Shown here: positions 42,641-52,085 of the stretch, in pieces
Position numbering within the stretch: the first letter of the stretch is position 1
How the letters are laid out: the number at the start of each line of letters is the position of its first letter
Source: Legionella jamestowniensis
GTDB lineage: Bacteria > Pseudomonadota > Gammaproteobacteria > Legionellales > Legionellaceae
Length of the DNA: 64,000 bases
Assembly (NCBI RefSeq): GCF_001467745.1
Contig: NZ_LNYG01000013.1
Coordinates: forward strand, 289,751 to 353,750
Reading direction: 5' to 3'
The notes under the pieces: generated by a model
What the model saw: the letters and a program-made list of their open reading frames with translations, nothing else
Told to the model about the DNA's origin: nothing
Databases searched by the model: none
Translations under genes and position numbers: made by a program

Positions 42641-43471
42641 TCAAGTAGGTACAGTAATAATTGGTCTTGCGAAACTAACTTTTCTGTCTAGAGAGCCCTC
42701 TATTCTTCTATTTAAATTAACTTTACCAATCATACCTCTATGTATACCTTCAACTACTGCTTCAATAAGTGTACTACAATCGAAAACCTCGCGAACATGT
42801 TTTAAATATTTTTCAACAGTGTAGGGACTAATTTTAAGAACTTGAGCAATTTGTTTCGCGGAGTTACCTTGTGCAGCCAGCCATAAGCATTCTTGTTCAC
42901 GAACGGGTATTGATGCTTTTTCAGAGTAACCGCCTCTTATTACTGCATGCCGATGTGCTTTATTAGTCAAAATAAAAGAAAATTTGTACTTCGCATTGCA
43001 GTAAGTAATTAATTCAAGAAAAGTATCAACAAAATTAATACAGAAATTTTCAAAAGATCGAATTGTTTTCTTATAAAATTGTTCTGAATCTGTCAGAGTA
43101 TTCCGTATGGCACTGAACACAAAAGTACATTCTGCGCAGCGTCTAATAATGTTATAAACTGGATAAATATTATATTGTTCAGTTAATATAGTTTTTAATC
43201 GAGGAGAAATAAATTGGACTTTATCACATAAATAAAAATCACCTTGCGTAAAAGTAATCATTCCAGGCGTGTACGTATAATCCTCTTTATACAAAGCTTC
43301 CTGATAATAGGATAAAATAATCGGATAGACATTTGATAGAATTAGCAAATCCCCATCATTGAAAATCAGATACATTACAAAATGTTTAAGCCCCATACTT
43401 CTTAAAGGTCTACACGCCTCATCAATTTGCTTTCTATAAGCTAGACTTAAAATGTAGGGTACATCCTTCAT
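42641..43471 (-). CDS. LuxR-type HTH transcriptional regulator
   Basis: 276 residues. LuxR/GerE helix-turn-helix near 188-245 (PVREQECLWLAAQGNSAKQI, AQVLKISPYTVEKYLKHVRE). The N-terminal ~185 residues are unassigned; Cys residues occur in RRCAECTF. It continues ~30 residues past the HTH (LNRRIEGSLDRKVSF), which is unusual because the HTH normally ends the protein. Divergent from the signalling operon (43683-49447) across 211 bp, so it is a candidate regulator or output of it. Confidence 0.85.
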   Translation of the reverse strand: MKDVPYILSLAYRKQIDEACRPLRSMGLKHFVMYLIFNDGDLLILSNVYPIILSYYQEALYKEDYTYTPGMITFTQGDFYLCDKVQFISPRLKTILTEQYNIYPVYNIIRRCAECTFVFSAIRNTLTDSEQFYKKTIRSFENFCINFVDTFLELITYCNAKYKFSFILTNKAHRHAVIRGGYSEKASIPVREQECLWLAAQGNSAKQIAQVLKISPYTVEKYLKHVREVFDCSTLIEAVVEGIHRGMIGKVNLNRRIEGSLDRKVSFARPIITVPT

Positions 43472-43682
43472 AATTCCATTTCCTTTTTAAATTTATGACC
43501 TCAAAATTAATACAAGCATCGCCATATAATTAATAGTGATATGTCAGCAATTATAATTACACTTTTTATCAAGTCAATGGTGTATTTACACTTTATGCGC
43601 ACTTTTTTTGTTAATTAGTTCTACTAGGAATTATTTCATATATAATGGCTCAATTTGAATGTAAGATTTTTAGAGAGACTAA

Positions 43683-44402
43683 ATGTTAGCAATTGCAAAA
43701 CCTAAAATAGTCTTATTAGATGACGATCAATCCTTATTAGAAGTTATCTGTTATTATTTCCATGAAAAATTTAAAGAAACCGTTTTGGTGGAGATCTTTT
43801 CGAAAAGCCAGGACTTTTTTCTTTATATTCAAGAAAATTGTTATTTATCAGAGTCACCCTCCGATATATTAAATTCATTTTATGCTAACACTAAAAGCAA
43901 AGAACAAATTAAGAAAACGTTGAAAGATTTATCAGAGCTATCAGCAATACTTGTGATAGACCAAGAGCTCAGAGAGGAAAATGTTACAGGAATAGAATTA
44001 AGCAACCAAATTAGGCAATACTTCCCATCGGCTTATATTAGTATGCTGACGAGCAATATTCCTACCGATAAGGCGGTCGAGTTACATAATAACCACAGTA
44101 TAGACTTGTTTATAGATAAAAAAGACATTAATGCCATACATAATCTATATGTATATCTATCAAAACAAATAGATGAAATCAAAAATGAATACATGATAGA
44201 CCCAATAGATATTTTTGAGTATGCAGATATCTTTGAGAATGACGAATACCTAAACAATAAAAATATACTACTAGAAAGAAATAACCCTATATCATTTTTA
44301 ACCCTTAATAATGATGGCGATATTGCGTTTATGAAAAAAAATAAACAAATATCTTTCTGGAAATATAATTCTCAATCGAAACAATTTACTGAATATGAAT
44401 AG
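43683..44402 (+). CDS. Atypical response regulator (receiver plus unassigned C-terminus)
   Basis: 239 residues. Receiver core residues are conserved: acidic triad D13-D15 (IVLLDDDQ), phospho-acceptor D93 (AILVIDQEL), T123 (SMLTSN) and K146 or K147 (LFIDKKD). About 40 extra residues separate strands 2 and 3, so the phospho-Asp is displaced from its usual position near 55. The C-terminal ~85 residues carry no recognised DNA-binding domain. The pattern IDxxLxxxxxTGxxL is shared with the C-terminal receiver of the kinase at 47750. The next gene overlaps its 3' end by 8 nt. Confidence 0.8.
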   Translation: MLAIAKPKIVLLDDDQSLLEVICYYFHEKFKETVLVEIFSKSQDFFLYIQENCYLSESPSDILNSFYANTKSKEQIKKTLKDLSELSAILVIDQELREENVTGIELSNQIRQYFPSAYISMLTSNIPTDKAVELHNNHSIDLFIDKKDINAIHNLYVYLSKQIDEIKNEYMIDPIDIFEYADIFENDEYLNNKNILLERNNPISFLTLNNDGDIAFMKKNKQISFWKYNSQSKQFTEYE

Positions 44403-45027
44403 TCAAGAAATCTCAAATATCTTAATAAATCTTTCACCTGCGAAAAGAATTAAATTTATTAGGCAAAAACTTCTTAAGCAGAATCAACAAACGTTTTGTG
44501 AAGACGGCATTATTAGATCTGGAACTTTAAAATCAATCGAAATAGAAAGAATCAAAGTTGGTCCTAAAATCGCCGAAAGACTTGTGCATAAATTAAATCT
44601 TGAGGGTATTATATGTGATGTCAGTCTCTTTTTAGAGCAGAATTCCCCTTGTACGATAAAAATCGACTCATCCAAAAAAGAACTTGCAGGTAGCTCAATG
44701 AGCTACTTAGAAGAAATTAGACAAAAAATAACCCAGCTTACTCCGATAAAAATTTCTACTAGTGAATACGCACCACAGTTTCCAGCCCAATCTACATTAC
44801 TAGCATATGAAGCAACAAAAGAACATTTAAAGGACTTTGACAAAACTTTATGTTTTATTCAAGGTAATAAATCTTCCTTATATTATTTGACTTATCTTAA
44901 TGAACATGAGCTAGAAGGAGAAATAAATAACAAAAAAATTAAAATCTCTACTAACATTATTGAGTTCTGTACAATATTTATTGTTGAAATAATTTATTTG
45001 ATAAGCAATAAAAAATCAAATTTATAG
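44395..45027 (+). CDS. Putative HTH regulator (210 aa)
   Basis: 210 residues; its ATG overlaps the response-regulator stop by 8 nt, indicating translational coupling. The N-terminal ~70 residues (RIKFIRQKLLKQNQQTFCED, GIIRSGTLKSIEIERIKVGP, KIAERLVHKL) follow an XRE-like helix pattern, and the rest resembles the sensor part of phage-repressor-like proteins without a protease motif. Assignment is by pattern only. It may be the DNA-binding output that the receiver protein lacks. Confidence 0.55.
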   Translation: MNSQEISNILINLSPAKRIKFIRQKLLKQNQQTFCEDGIIRSGTLKSIEIERIKVGPKIAERLVHKLNLEGIICDVSLFLEQNSPCTIKIDSSKKELAGSSMSYLEEIRQKITQLTPIKISTSEYAPQFPAQSTLLAYEATKEHLKDFDKTLCFIQGNKSSLYYLTYLNEHELEGEINNKKIKISTNIIEFCTIFIVEIIYLISNKKSNL

Positions 45028-45347
45028 ATTTTTAATAACCTTTTATACGGATTATACTAATTGAAAATATCTTAAGATTAGAGAAAATTCAAATAAATCG
45101 ACTTTTAGGTTCTCAACAAATCAAGGACTAGAAATCATATCGAATAAAGTAATGATACTCCTTCCAAATAATCTTGATTTTAAGTATTTCATTTACTACC
45201 ATCCCGGCAACACAAAATGTCTAATTTTTGGTTTTCTCATGATATTAAGGTATTTCCTTTATAGTATTATAATTTTTTTTTAAGCAACCCGCATATGGAG
45301 AAGCATTACTAATAGTTCCTTTTGACTCGAAAAAAGGCCAGCAATAT
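45028..45347. other. Intergenic region with a detached signal-peptide-like frame
   Basis: 320 bp. From an ATG at 45239 a frame reads MILRYFLYSIIIFF and stops at a T9 run (45273-45281). The adjacent frame after the run continues KQPAYGEALLIVPFDSKKGQ into the phytochelatin-synthase-like gene. The 5' end of that gene therefore appears to be separated by a one-base change in the T-run. Confidence 0.55.
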
Positions 45348-45941
45348 TTGCTAACTAGCAATCTAAATACTAATTTTTTTAAACTTATTGAAAACTACAC
45401 TAGTCAAAAAAATCAAGTATATTGTGGTATAGCCAGTGCTGTTATAATTCTTAATTCACTTGAGACTATCCCGGATTCGTTATTGTTTGATAAATATTAT
45501 TTTTTTACTCAAGAAAATGTTTTTCTTTCTGACTTTAAAAACAAAAAATTTATGGATGAAATTTATAAGCATGGAATAACATTAGATAAATTAGGAGAAA
45601 TGCTAAAAGAAAAAAAAGTTGATGTCATAATCAAACATGCTAGTAGTAAAGGATATTTTAACTTTATTCATGATATTGAAAATACTTTACATCATCAAAA
45701 TTTTATTATAGTGAATTTTTTTAGGCCAAAAATAAATCAAGAAGGAGGAGGACACTTTTCTCCTATAGCCGCATACAATAAAAATAAAAACTCTGTTTTG
45801 ATTTTAGATGTGGCGAGATATAAACAAAAACCTTTTTGGATTAATGCAGATAGATTATGGAAATCTATGAATACTTTAGATAAAAGAGCTCATAAAAGCA
45901 GAGGTTATTTAATTATAAAAGGTGTTCCGCATGAAAAATAA
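45348..45941 (+). CDS. Phytochelatin synthase-like transpeptidase (C58)
   Basis: 197 residues from the TTG at 45348; homology clearly continues upstream to ~45312 (LLIVPFDSKKGQQ), so the natural N-terminus, probably with a signal peptide, lies before the T9 run. Catalytic triad: C26 (QVYCGIASAVIILNSL), H136 (GGGHFSPIAAY), D154 (LILDVARY); H-D spacing of 18 equals plant enzymes. Bacterial members cleave glutathione or gamma-glutamyl peptides rather than polymerise them. Its ORF overlaps the SDR start by 11 nt. In this operon it could process a thiol peptide. Confidence 0.82.
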   Translation: MLTSNLNTNFFKLIENYTSQKNQVYCGIASAVIILNSLETIPDSLLFDKYYFFTQENVFLSDFKNKKFMDEIYKHGITLDKLGEMLKEKKVDVIIKHASSKGYFNFIHDIENTLHHQNFIIVNFFRPKINQEGGGHFSPIAAYNKNKNSVLILDVARYKQKPFWINADRLWKSMNTLDKRAHKSRGYLIIKGVPHEK

Positions 45942-46647
45942 AACAGTTATTATTACGGGGGCAAGTAAAGGTATTGGGGAAGAATTAGCAAAATATTTTG
46001 CTCAGAAAAAATATAATCTTTTTTTATTGGCAAGAAATGCTTTATTGTTACGAAACTTAAAATATAGCTTAGAAGAACAATATGCTGGTGCTTGTGTTGA
46101 ATATCGAGAATTGGATATCACTGATACAGATGAATTAAATTTTGTTTTAAAAACATACTGCAAAACACATGAATCTATTGACGTTCTAATTAATAACGCT
46201 GGTTTTGTAAAAAGAGGAACCTCTGAAATTGATAATTCTGATTTAAATGAAATGGTTGAGGTTAACCTAAAAGGACTTATGAATACAACAAATATTGTTG
46301 TTCCGTTCATGAAAAAGCAAGGATATGGGCAAATTATTAATATGTCCTCTAGAAACGCTAAAATATCACGCGTTTTTTTAGGTGTTTATGCTGCAACTAA
46401 AGCTGGTGTACTAGCTTATAATGAAGCCTTATACAAGGAATTGATGGAGTATGGCATTAAAGTCACTGCCCTTGTCCCTGGATTTGTAAATACTCAAATG
46501 ACATCGGATGTTCCTTTAGATAAAAAATTGCTAATTCAACCAGAAGATATCTCATATTTTGTAGATTTTATTCTGGGTTTACCTGATAGAGTCGCGTTAA
46601 AAGAAATATGCTTTGAAGCAAAACCTCAGGTTGGCAAGTATGCGTAA
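45931..46647 (+). CDS. Short-chain dehydrogenase/reductase
   Basis: 238 residues from the ATG at 45931, which overlaps the previous gene by 11 nt. Classical SDR: TGASKGIGEE, LINNAGF, INMSSRNAK, and YAATK with the Tyr/Lys pair. It overlaps the binding-protein gene by 8 nt at its 3' end. Placement directly before a receptor and kinase suggests it modifies the ligand, as 3-keto/hydroxy signal enzymes do; this is inference. Confidence 0.88.
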   Translation: MKNKTVIITGASKGIGEELAKYFAQKKYNLFLLARNALLLRNLKYSLEEQYAGACVEYRELDITDTDELNFVLKTYCKTHESIDVLINNAGFVKRGTSEIDNSDLNEMVEVNLKGLMNTTNIVVPFMKKQGYGQIINMSSRNAKISRVFLGVYAATKAGVLAYNEALYKELMEYGIKVTALVPGFVNTQMTSDVPLDKKLLIQPEDISYFVDFILGLPDRVALKEICFEAKPQVGKYA

Positions 46648-47778
46648 GTTATTATTGCTTATAACTATTTCTTTGGTAGTTATTAGTCACTATGGTTTCT
46701 CCCAGCATCTTCGAATAGGAATCTTAGATAGTTTCTCATATCAAAAATATGTTTCCGTAAATTATGAAAAATATTATATGGATGGCTTTAACCTTGCCAG
46801 AGTAAATGCTTTAAAAAAAGGAGTTGAAATAGAATATAAAATTTTTCGATATCGATACGATGGACTTTCAATAGTTAATGCTATAAAAAACTGCAAAAGT
46901 GGAAGCCAGATGCCATTATTGGCCCTCGAGACTCTAAAAGTTTTCTTACTTTGGCTGGATATTTAAAAAATACATTATGTGTATCCCCATTCGCAACCTC
47001 CCTTAAAATTAAATCATTACCATCTAATTTTCACAGCATGACCTATCTTGATGATTATACTTCTCAAATATTCATTTATTTCTTTGAAAAAGAATTCAAA
47101 TCAAAACCGATTTATTCTTTAGTTGAATTAGATTGTCGAAGTTGTAAAGATTTAGCAGACGAAGTTGAAAGGAATTATCATGGTGCTTTTAGAAAAAATT
47201 ATTTTCTAAAAGCAGATATTGAAGATGACGATCTGGAAAAATTATTGACGAATTATAACGGAGAAGATTACATATTTCTTCCCGATACAGCACACTCTAC
47301 AGCCGTTTTAATGATAAGGCTATCTAATTATCTGAAAAAGAATTTAATTTTTATAGGTGGTGATGGTTGGGGTACATGGGGAGACTCAGAGGTGGGGCGC
47401 ACAAGTTTAAAGTATCCTATGAAGGCATTCCATATTACTCCTTGGTCTCTAGAAATTGAAACGAAAAGAACAACGCATTTTAAAAAGAATTATTCTAAAT
47501 TTTACGGAAAGAAGCCAGAAAATAAATTGTCATTTATTATATATGAAACAACTAACTCTCTTGTTGAATCATTTTTACTTATTCCTTCGAACTGCAATCA
47601 AAAACTTAATACCCAAGAACAAATAAAGTGCTCATATAATTCCAAGCTCATTCATAAACCTGCTTGGCGCAAACCTGATGGATATGCGGTTTTCAAAATA
47701 GAAAACAATATTAATCAATTATTTGCTGTAATCAATAAGGATGTTTCATATGGAAGTATCTTTAAAAAAGAAAATTAA
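46640..47778 (+). pseudogene. ABC-type periplasmic binding protein, interrupted by a -1 frameshift
   Basis: ATG at 46640 with a signal peptide (RKLLLLITISLVVISHYGFS). Frame 2 reads to DGLSIVNAIKN at 46891, then diverges. The protein continues in frame 1 (LQKWKPDAIIGPRDSKSFLT, LAGYLKNTLCVSPFA) to 47778. The switch falls on A AAA AAC (46885-46891), in the reading phase required for -1 slippage. With the shift, a single ~378-residue branched-chain-amino-acid-type (Peripla_BP_6) protein results. No ABC permease is adjacent; a hybrid kinase overlaps its end, so it is likely a sensory receptor. It may be a true pseudogene, a sequencing error, or a recoded gene. Confidence 0.7.
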
Positions 47779-49447
47779 ACAGAAAATTAGCTCACGAATA
47801 GGATTTAGTCTTTTTTTGTCAGCTTTGCTGATGATGTCGTTAACTATCTCTGATATACACAATGTCTTAATTAGTAAAGAACATGATTTAAAAAGATTTT
47901 CTAGAAACTTAGATAATTATATTGTCAGTCAGTTAATTATAGGAAATAAAGAAGCTATTCTTTATAAATTGAAAAAAGAGGAAGATAAAAGCCACATATT
48001 TATTCATTGGAAAGAAAACTCTCAAGAGAATAATAATAAAATCTCATTTGTGTGGCCATACAATTGGAAAATAATTCATCATATTGAATCAATAGTTGAT
48101 GGTAATTTTGGAGAATACATAATTCGGGGATCGCTTTTAGATGATAAAGAATTGATTAGAAGTATTTTTACCCGATTTTCTGTATTTGTATTTTTTCTAA
48201 TATTGGTTGTATGGATTTTATGGCCATTATATTACCGAATTCCTCATAATATCATTTTAAAACCAATAGCAGAGTTGTTAGCAACCATTGATGAAACTGA
48301 AAAAAATAATGCTCCTTATGGAAAGAGTGAGCCGAATATAATAGAAATAAATTTGCTTAAAAATAAAATTATTTCAATGGTAAATGAAATAAGATACAGA
48401 ACACGTGAAAGTGTAGCTTTAAATATTGCTCAACAGGTAGCGCATGATATTCGTTCACCTATATTGGCTTTAGAGTCATTACACTCTATTTCATTTGAGT
48501 TATCCTTAGAAAAACGCAATATGATACGCACGATTGTGAAGAGAATGAATTCAATTATAAACAATTTATCTGACATCACCCATCATAGCGATTTATGTAT
48601 TGATCCTCAGAACAATAATGATTGTTTTATTTATAATCTATTAAGTAATATTCTGGAGGAAAAAAAATTAGAATACTATAGTCGAGATATTATTTTTTCA
48701 ATTAATATTTCTCGTGATTTGATTGGTGTATCCTCTAACATTGACGAAGAAAAATTTGAACGCTGTATTTCAAATATTTTGAATAATTCAATTGAAGCCT
48801 TAAATCCTGGCGGCGTAGTTATCTTGGCAGCAGACCTTCACAATGAATGTATACATATATCTATATCTGATAATGGAAAAGGTATTCCTGCTGATCAAAT
48901 AGATAATATTTTTTTAAAAGGTTTCAGTTTTAATAAAAAAAATGGCAAAGGGCTAGGTTTAACATTTGCTAAAGAATGTATTGAGAGTTTTGGAGGAAAA
49001 TTACAGATAAAATCTTGCTTTGAGCAGGGAACTGTTGTTGATATTTTTTTAAATGCCCGTCCCTCTCCTGATTGGTTGTGTAAAAGAATTGATCTCTCAA
49101 AATACAATCACATATGCGTTCTAGATGATGAGGAAGAAATACATGAAATATGGTACAAAAAGTTGGTAGGTTCTATTAATAAAGAAAAAATTATGTCTTT
49201 TTATGATAGTTCAAAATTTATTAGGTATTTAAATAAAATAAATAAACATGAGACTTTATTTTTAATTGATTATCAAATAGCGAAGAATGAATTGACTGGT
49301 TTGCAGATTATTACTGATTTTAATCTACAAGATGATGCTTTTTTGGTAACAAGTTATTATGCTGATAAACGCATAATCAGTGAATGCGTTAAAAACAATA
49401 TTAAGATAATTCCTAAAATTTTATTAAGTTATATTACAATTAATTGA
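47750..49447 (+). CDS. Membrane hybrid histidine kinase with C-terminal receiver
   Basis: 565 residues from the ATG at 47750; the upstream in-frame ATG at 47741 adds three residues. Two membrane helices (~19-35 and ~142-163) flank a ~105-residue periplasmic domain. HisKA H232 (QQVAHDIRSPILALE), HATPase motifs NILNNSIEAL, SDNGKGIP and GKGLGLTFAKE, then a receiver with D507 (LFLIDYQIA) and LVTSYYAD. It overlaps the binding-protein gene by 29 nt. The layout of periplasmic receptor plus hybrid kinase is like LuxP-LuxQ. The H-to-D path may continue to the RR at 43683, but no HPt protein is encoded nearby. Confidence 0.88.
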   Translation: MEVSLKKKIKQKISSRIGFSLFLSALLMMSLTISDIHNVLISKEHDLKRFSRNLDNYIVSQLIIGNKEAILYKLKKEEDKSHIFIHWKENSQENNNKISFVWPYNWKIIHHIESIVDGNFGEYIIRGSLLDDKELIRSIFTRFSVFVFFLILVVWILWPLYYRIPHNIILKPIAELLATIDETEKNNAPYGKSEPNIIEINLLKNKIISMVNEIRYRTRESVALNIAQQVAHDIRSPILALESLHSISFELSLEKRNMIRTIVKRMNSIINNLSDITHHSDLCIDPQNNNDCFIYNLLSNILEEKKLEYYSRDIIFSINISRDLIGVSSNIDEEKFERCISNILNNSIEALNPGGVVILAADLHNECIHISISDNGKGIPADQIDNIFLKGFSFNKKNGKGLGLTFAKECIESFGGKLQIKSCFEQGTVVDIFLNARPSPDWLCKRIDLSKYNHICVLDDEEEIHEIWYKKLVGSINKEKIMSFYDSSKFIRYLNKINKHETLFLIDYQIAKNELTGLQIITDFNLQDDAFLVTSYYADKRIISECVKNNIKIIPKILLSYITIN

Positions 49448-49629
49448 ATTAGGTACTGAGGTGGACTAATAGATTTATTTCTTATATAGAGAGGTTCTTT
49501 TATAAAAACTTCATGTATTCCAAAATGGAATTTCATACCCCCCTTTATTCGTTTGCCCTTTCAAAAATAGAGCGATTAAAATGTAAGCTATTAGATAAAT
49601 ATTAGATCTATTTTGAGTGAGGTATCGCC

Positions 49630-49962
49630 ATGAAAATTGAAGTATATAATGAATTAATCCGGTTACATCGAGTAGCCAATGATGCCAATCAAACCGCTGA
49701 CGTTCGAAGGCAAGCAACAGAAGATTTTGAGAGACTTTTTCAAGCTAGCGATGAGACGATGAAACAAATCGTCCAAGATGCCATTGCTCCCGCTTCCTCT
49801 ACACAAGGTTCACTACTATATACCTATCGCGCTGCCCTAACAGATTATTCAAGAAGTCATTCCATATTTTCAGCGGCGGATACTTTTTTTCGTGTAGGTG
49901 GTACAAGATTGACAAATCCCGAAGAACCCACTCCCGGAAGCTCCTTTTCTCCTAATAATTAA
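49630..49962 (+). CDS. Small helical hypothetical protein (110 aa)
   Basis: 110 residues. The N-terminal ~80 are helical and charged; the tail (NPEEPTPGSSFSPNN) is disordered. GAGTGAGG upstream of the ATG is an acceptable ribosome site. No signal peptide. Not recognised; could be a small effector or a structural protein. Confidence 0.6.
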   Translation: MKIEVYNELIRLHRVANDANQTADVRRQATEDFERLFQASDETMKQIVQDAIAPASSTQGSLLYTYRAALTDYSRSHSIFSAADTFFRVGGTRLTNPEEPTPGSSFSPNN

Positions 49963-50098
49963 TAATTCTCTCCTTATAAATTAGTGAGTTTACAAAAAAT
50001 CAGATAGTAGATTTAATTTAATAAGCGCCTGATTTAGTTAAGAATAGAGTATCCTTGCTATAATAACTTTTAAACTCTCTCATAATTTGGAGACTGAA

Positions 50099-50323
50099 GT
50101 GAAGGAACTTGTAAGGAAATTTGAGGCTAAAAGTGATGAAGGTAAATCTGTACTCATTTTAGAATATCGAGGAATTAAAGATATCCTCATTCCGCCAGAT
50201 AAGGAAGAGATGCCTATGTATGGTCTACCTACTTATACAACGGCTAATGGACAAGAAGTCATTAAAGTAAATGGAGGGTATCAAATCCTTGGTCTTGATA
50301 CGCTTTTTTATGAAAATGATTAA
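50099..50323 (+). CDS. Small hypothetical protein (74 aa)
   Basis: 74 residues from the GTG at 50099, preferred over the TTG at 50087 because GGAG lies six bases upstream of it and would otherwise sit inside the coding region. TATAAT at 50060-50065 is a likely -10. The sequence alternates short strands and charged helices (SVLILEYRGIKDILIPPDKE). Not recognised. Confidence 0.55.
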   Translation: MKELVRKFEAKSDEGKSVLILEYRGIKDILIPPDKEEMPMYGLPTYTTANGQEVIKVNGGYQILGLDTLFYEND

Positions 50324-50450
50324 TTTGCATGGTTCTCTACTGCATGCAACAACAGCCTTCAACTGATGTCAATAACCTACATTAATCTATGCATTTAAAT
50401 CTGTTATAATTAAGTCCTTTTTGTATCAATACTAACATAGGATCTTTCCA

Positions 50451-51638
50451 TTGAACGCCATTCGCTGGACAGAAAAGCAAAGTCTTGTTCGCTTGTTCCC
50501 GTTAATTATCAGCATTTCTTTTGCGATGGATGTTTTTGTGCCTGCTATTCCGGAAATGAGTCATTTTTTTAATACCACAAATAGAACCATGCAAGCTAGT
50601 CTTTATATGTTTATGCTCACAGTCGCGATCGGTCAGTTGCTAGTAGGTCCGTTAGCAGATCGTTTTGGTCGCAGACGTGTTGCCCTTGGCACCGCAATTC
50701 TTTTTTTTGCAGGTTCCCTTCTTTCATCGCTGGCTCCTTCTGTCCCAACATTGATCATCGCACGAGTCATTCAGGCCGCTGGAGCCTGCGGTACTTATTT
50801 GTTGTCTTTCATTATAGTCAGGGATAATTTTTCAACCACGGCCTGTGCTCGACTGTTTAGCATGCTAAATGGCACTAATTCGATAATAGCGAGCGCTGCT
50901 CCCATAATAGGTGGATTATTGCTTGATTTAACCCAGGATTGGCATAGTGAATTTTATTTTTTAACCTTGCTCGGATTTTTGATGAGTATTGTCGTATTTC
51001 GCTATATCCCTGACTACAATTATCCTAAGGCCAATCAATCAAAAGCAAATTTATACAAAACTATCAGAAAAATGATAGTTAATCCTGATTTTCGCAAGTA
51101 TACGCTTATTGCTGCTTCCTCTTTATTGGGTTTGTATTTATTCTGTGCTTTATCACCGGAAATTCTAATCACAAAACTTCACCTGTCACCAACAACATAC
51201 GGCCTTTTTTTTGGTCTGAACGCAGTGACGGTTTGTTTTTCCAACATGATTGCAGCACGTCTCACTTATTCTTATCCATTGGAAAAAATTGTCTTTTGGG
51301 GGTTAGTATTGATGCTACTTGCCTGTTTTTTCATGATAATTTTTAACTTGCATCAATCCAGTGTTTTAACATTTATGCTCCCCATGCTTTGCCTAACGGT
51401 AGGGATTGGTACGTGTATGGGTTCGGCAGCAGCGCTTGCATTAAAGGATTTTGAACAGCAAGCCGGGATTGCTACTGCTTTATTAGGTTCCTGTCAATTT
51501 GGTTTGGCAGGTTTAATTGGCATTCTGGTCGCTCAACTAATACCAGGACCATTGAGCCTTGCGATTCCTGTCTTTTGCTTCAGTGCAATAGGATTTGTCA
51601 GTCTCACCAAATTTAACCTAAAACTCTTGCGGGCATAA
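50451..51638 (+). CDS. Bcr/CflA family multidrug MFS exporter
   Basis: 395 residues; TTG start with AGGAT upstream. TTATAAT near 50403-50409 is a likely -10. Twelve membrane helices. The Bcr/CflA signature is present: DVFVPAIPEMSHFF in helix 1 and the motif A loop LADRFGRRRVALG. Drug:H+ antiporter of the inner membrane with unknown substrate. Confidence 0.9.
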   Translation: MNAIRWTEKQSLVRLFPLIISISFAMDVFVPAIPEMSHFFNTTNRTMQASLYMFMLTVAIGQLLVGPLADRFGRRRVALGTAILFFAGSLLSSLAPSVPTLIIARVIQAAGACGTYLLSFIIVRDNFSTTACARLFSMLNGTNSIIASAAPIIGGLLLDLTQDWHSEFYFLTLLGFLMSIVVFRYIPDYNYPKANQSKANLYKTIRKMIVNPDFRKYTLIAASSLLGLYLFCALSPEILITKLHLSPTTYGLFFGLNAVTVCFSNMIAARLTYSYPLEKIVFWGLVLMLLACFFMIIFNLHQSSVLTFMLPMLCLTVGIGTCMGSAAALALKDFEQQAGIATALLGSCQFGLAGLIGILVAQLIPGPLSLAIPVFCFSAIGFVSLTKFNLKLLRA

Positions 51639-51736
51639 TCAATATCAATTGAAAAAGAGCTTCTTGAATCAAGAGAAAAAATAAACCGAGTATCGCAAAG
51701 CTTTTGTTGTTAATGAGGGAAGTTACCCAGGTCATC

Positions 51737-51937
51737 ATGGGGAATCATCGCATACCAGTAAAGCCTCTCTTAGCAAATATAGCAATATCTGCAACAGGAA
51801 TAGGGTTACTCTTTGTCATTGGTAAATTACTGGCCACCGGAACCGGCGTTTTCTCTGAAACAAAGAGGCAGGCAAAAATTAACTCTATTAAAGATGCCTT
51901 GCAAGAAACTGAAGCGTTTTCCAAAAAGCATCGATGA
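51737..51937 (+). CDS. Small single-span membrane protein
   Basis: 66 residues from the ATG at 51737; an ATG at 51713 is an alternative and neither has a strong ribosome site. One hydrophobic helix (ANIAISATGIGLLFVIGKLL) followed by a charged cytoplasmic-type tail (ETKRQAKINSIKDALQETEA). Lies between the MFS gene and nhaA. Function unknown. Confidence 0.45.
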   Translation: MGNHRIPVKPLLANIAISATGIGLLFVIGKLLATGTGVFSETKRQAKINSIKDALQETEAFSKKHR

Positions 51938-52085
51938 ATTATGCACTATGTTTAAATGACGGCGCGACACTCAAAAACCCAGTATCACTAACGTCGCTTA
52001 TAATCTTCCCGTTGCATGGAATATTAAAGTTGAGAATACATCCCCTTAGAGTGTACACTGAATTTTTTATTAAACATTAAAGTTA

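Noticed and set aside
42641-49447. lqsR/lqsS homologues of the LqsA system
   Set aside because: The response regulator and kinase have different length and architecture from LqsR and LqsS, and hdeD is absent.
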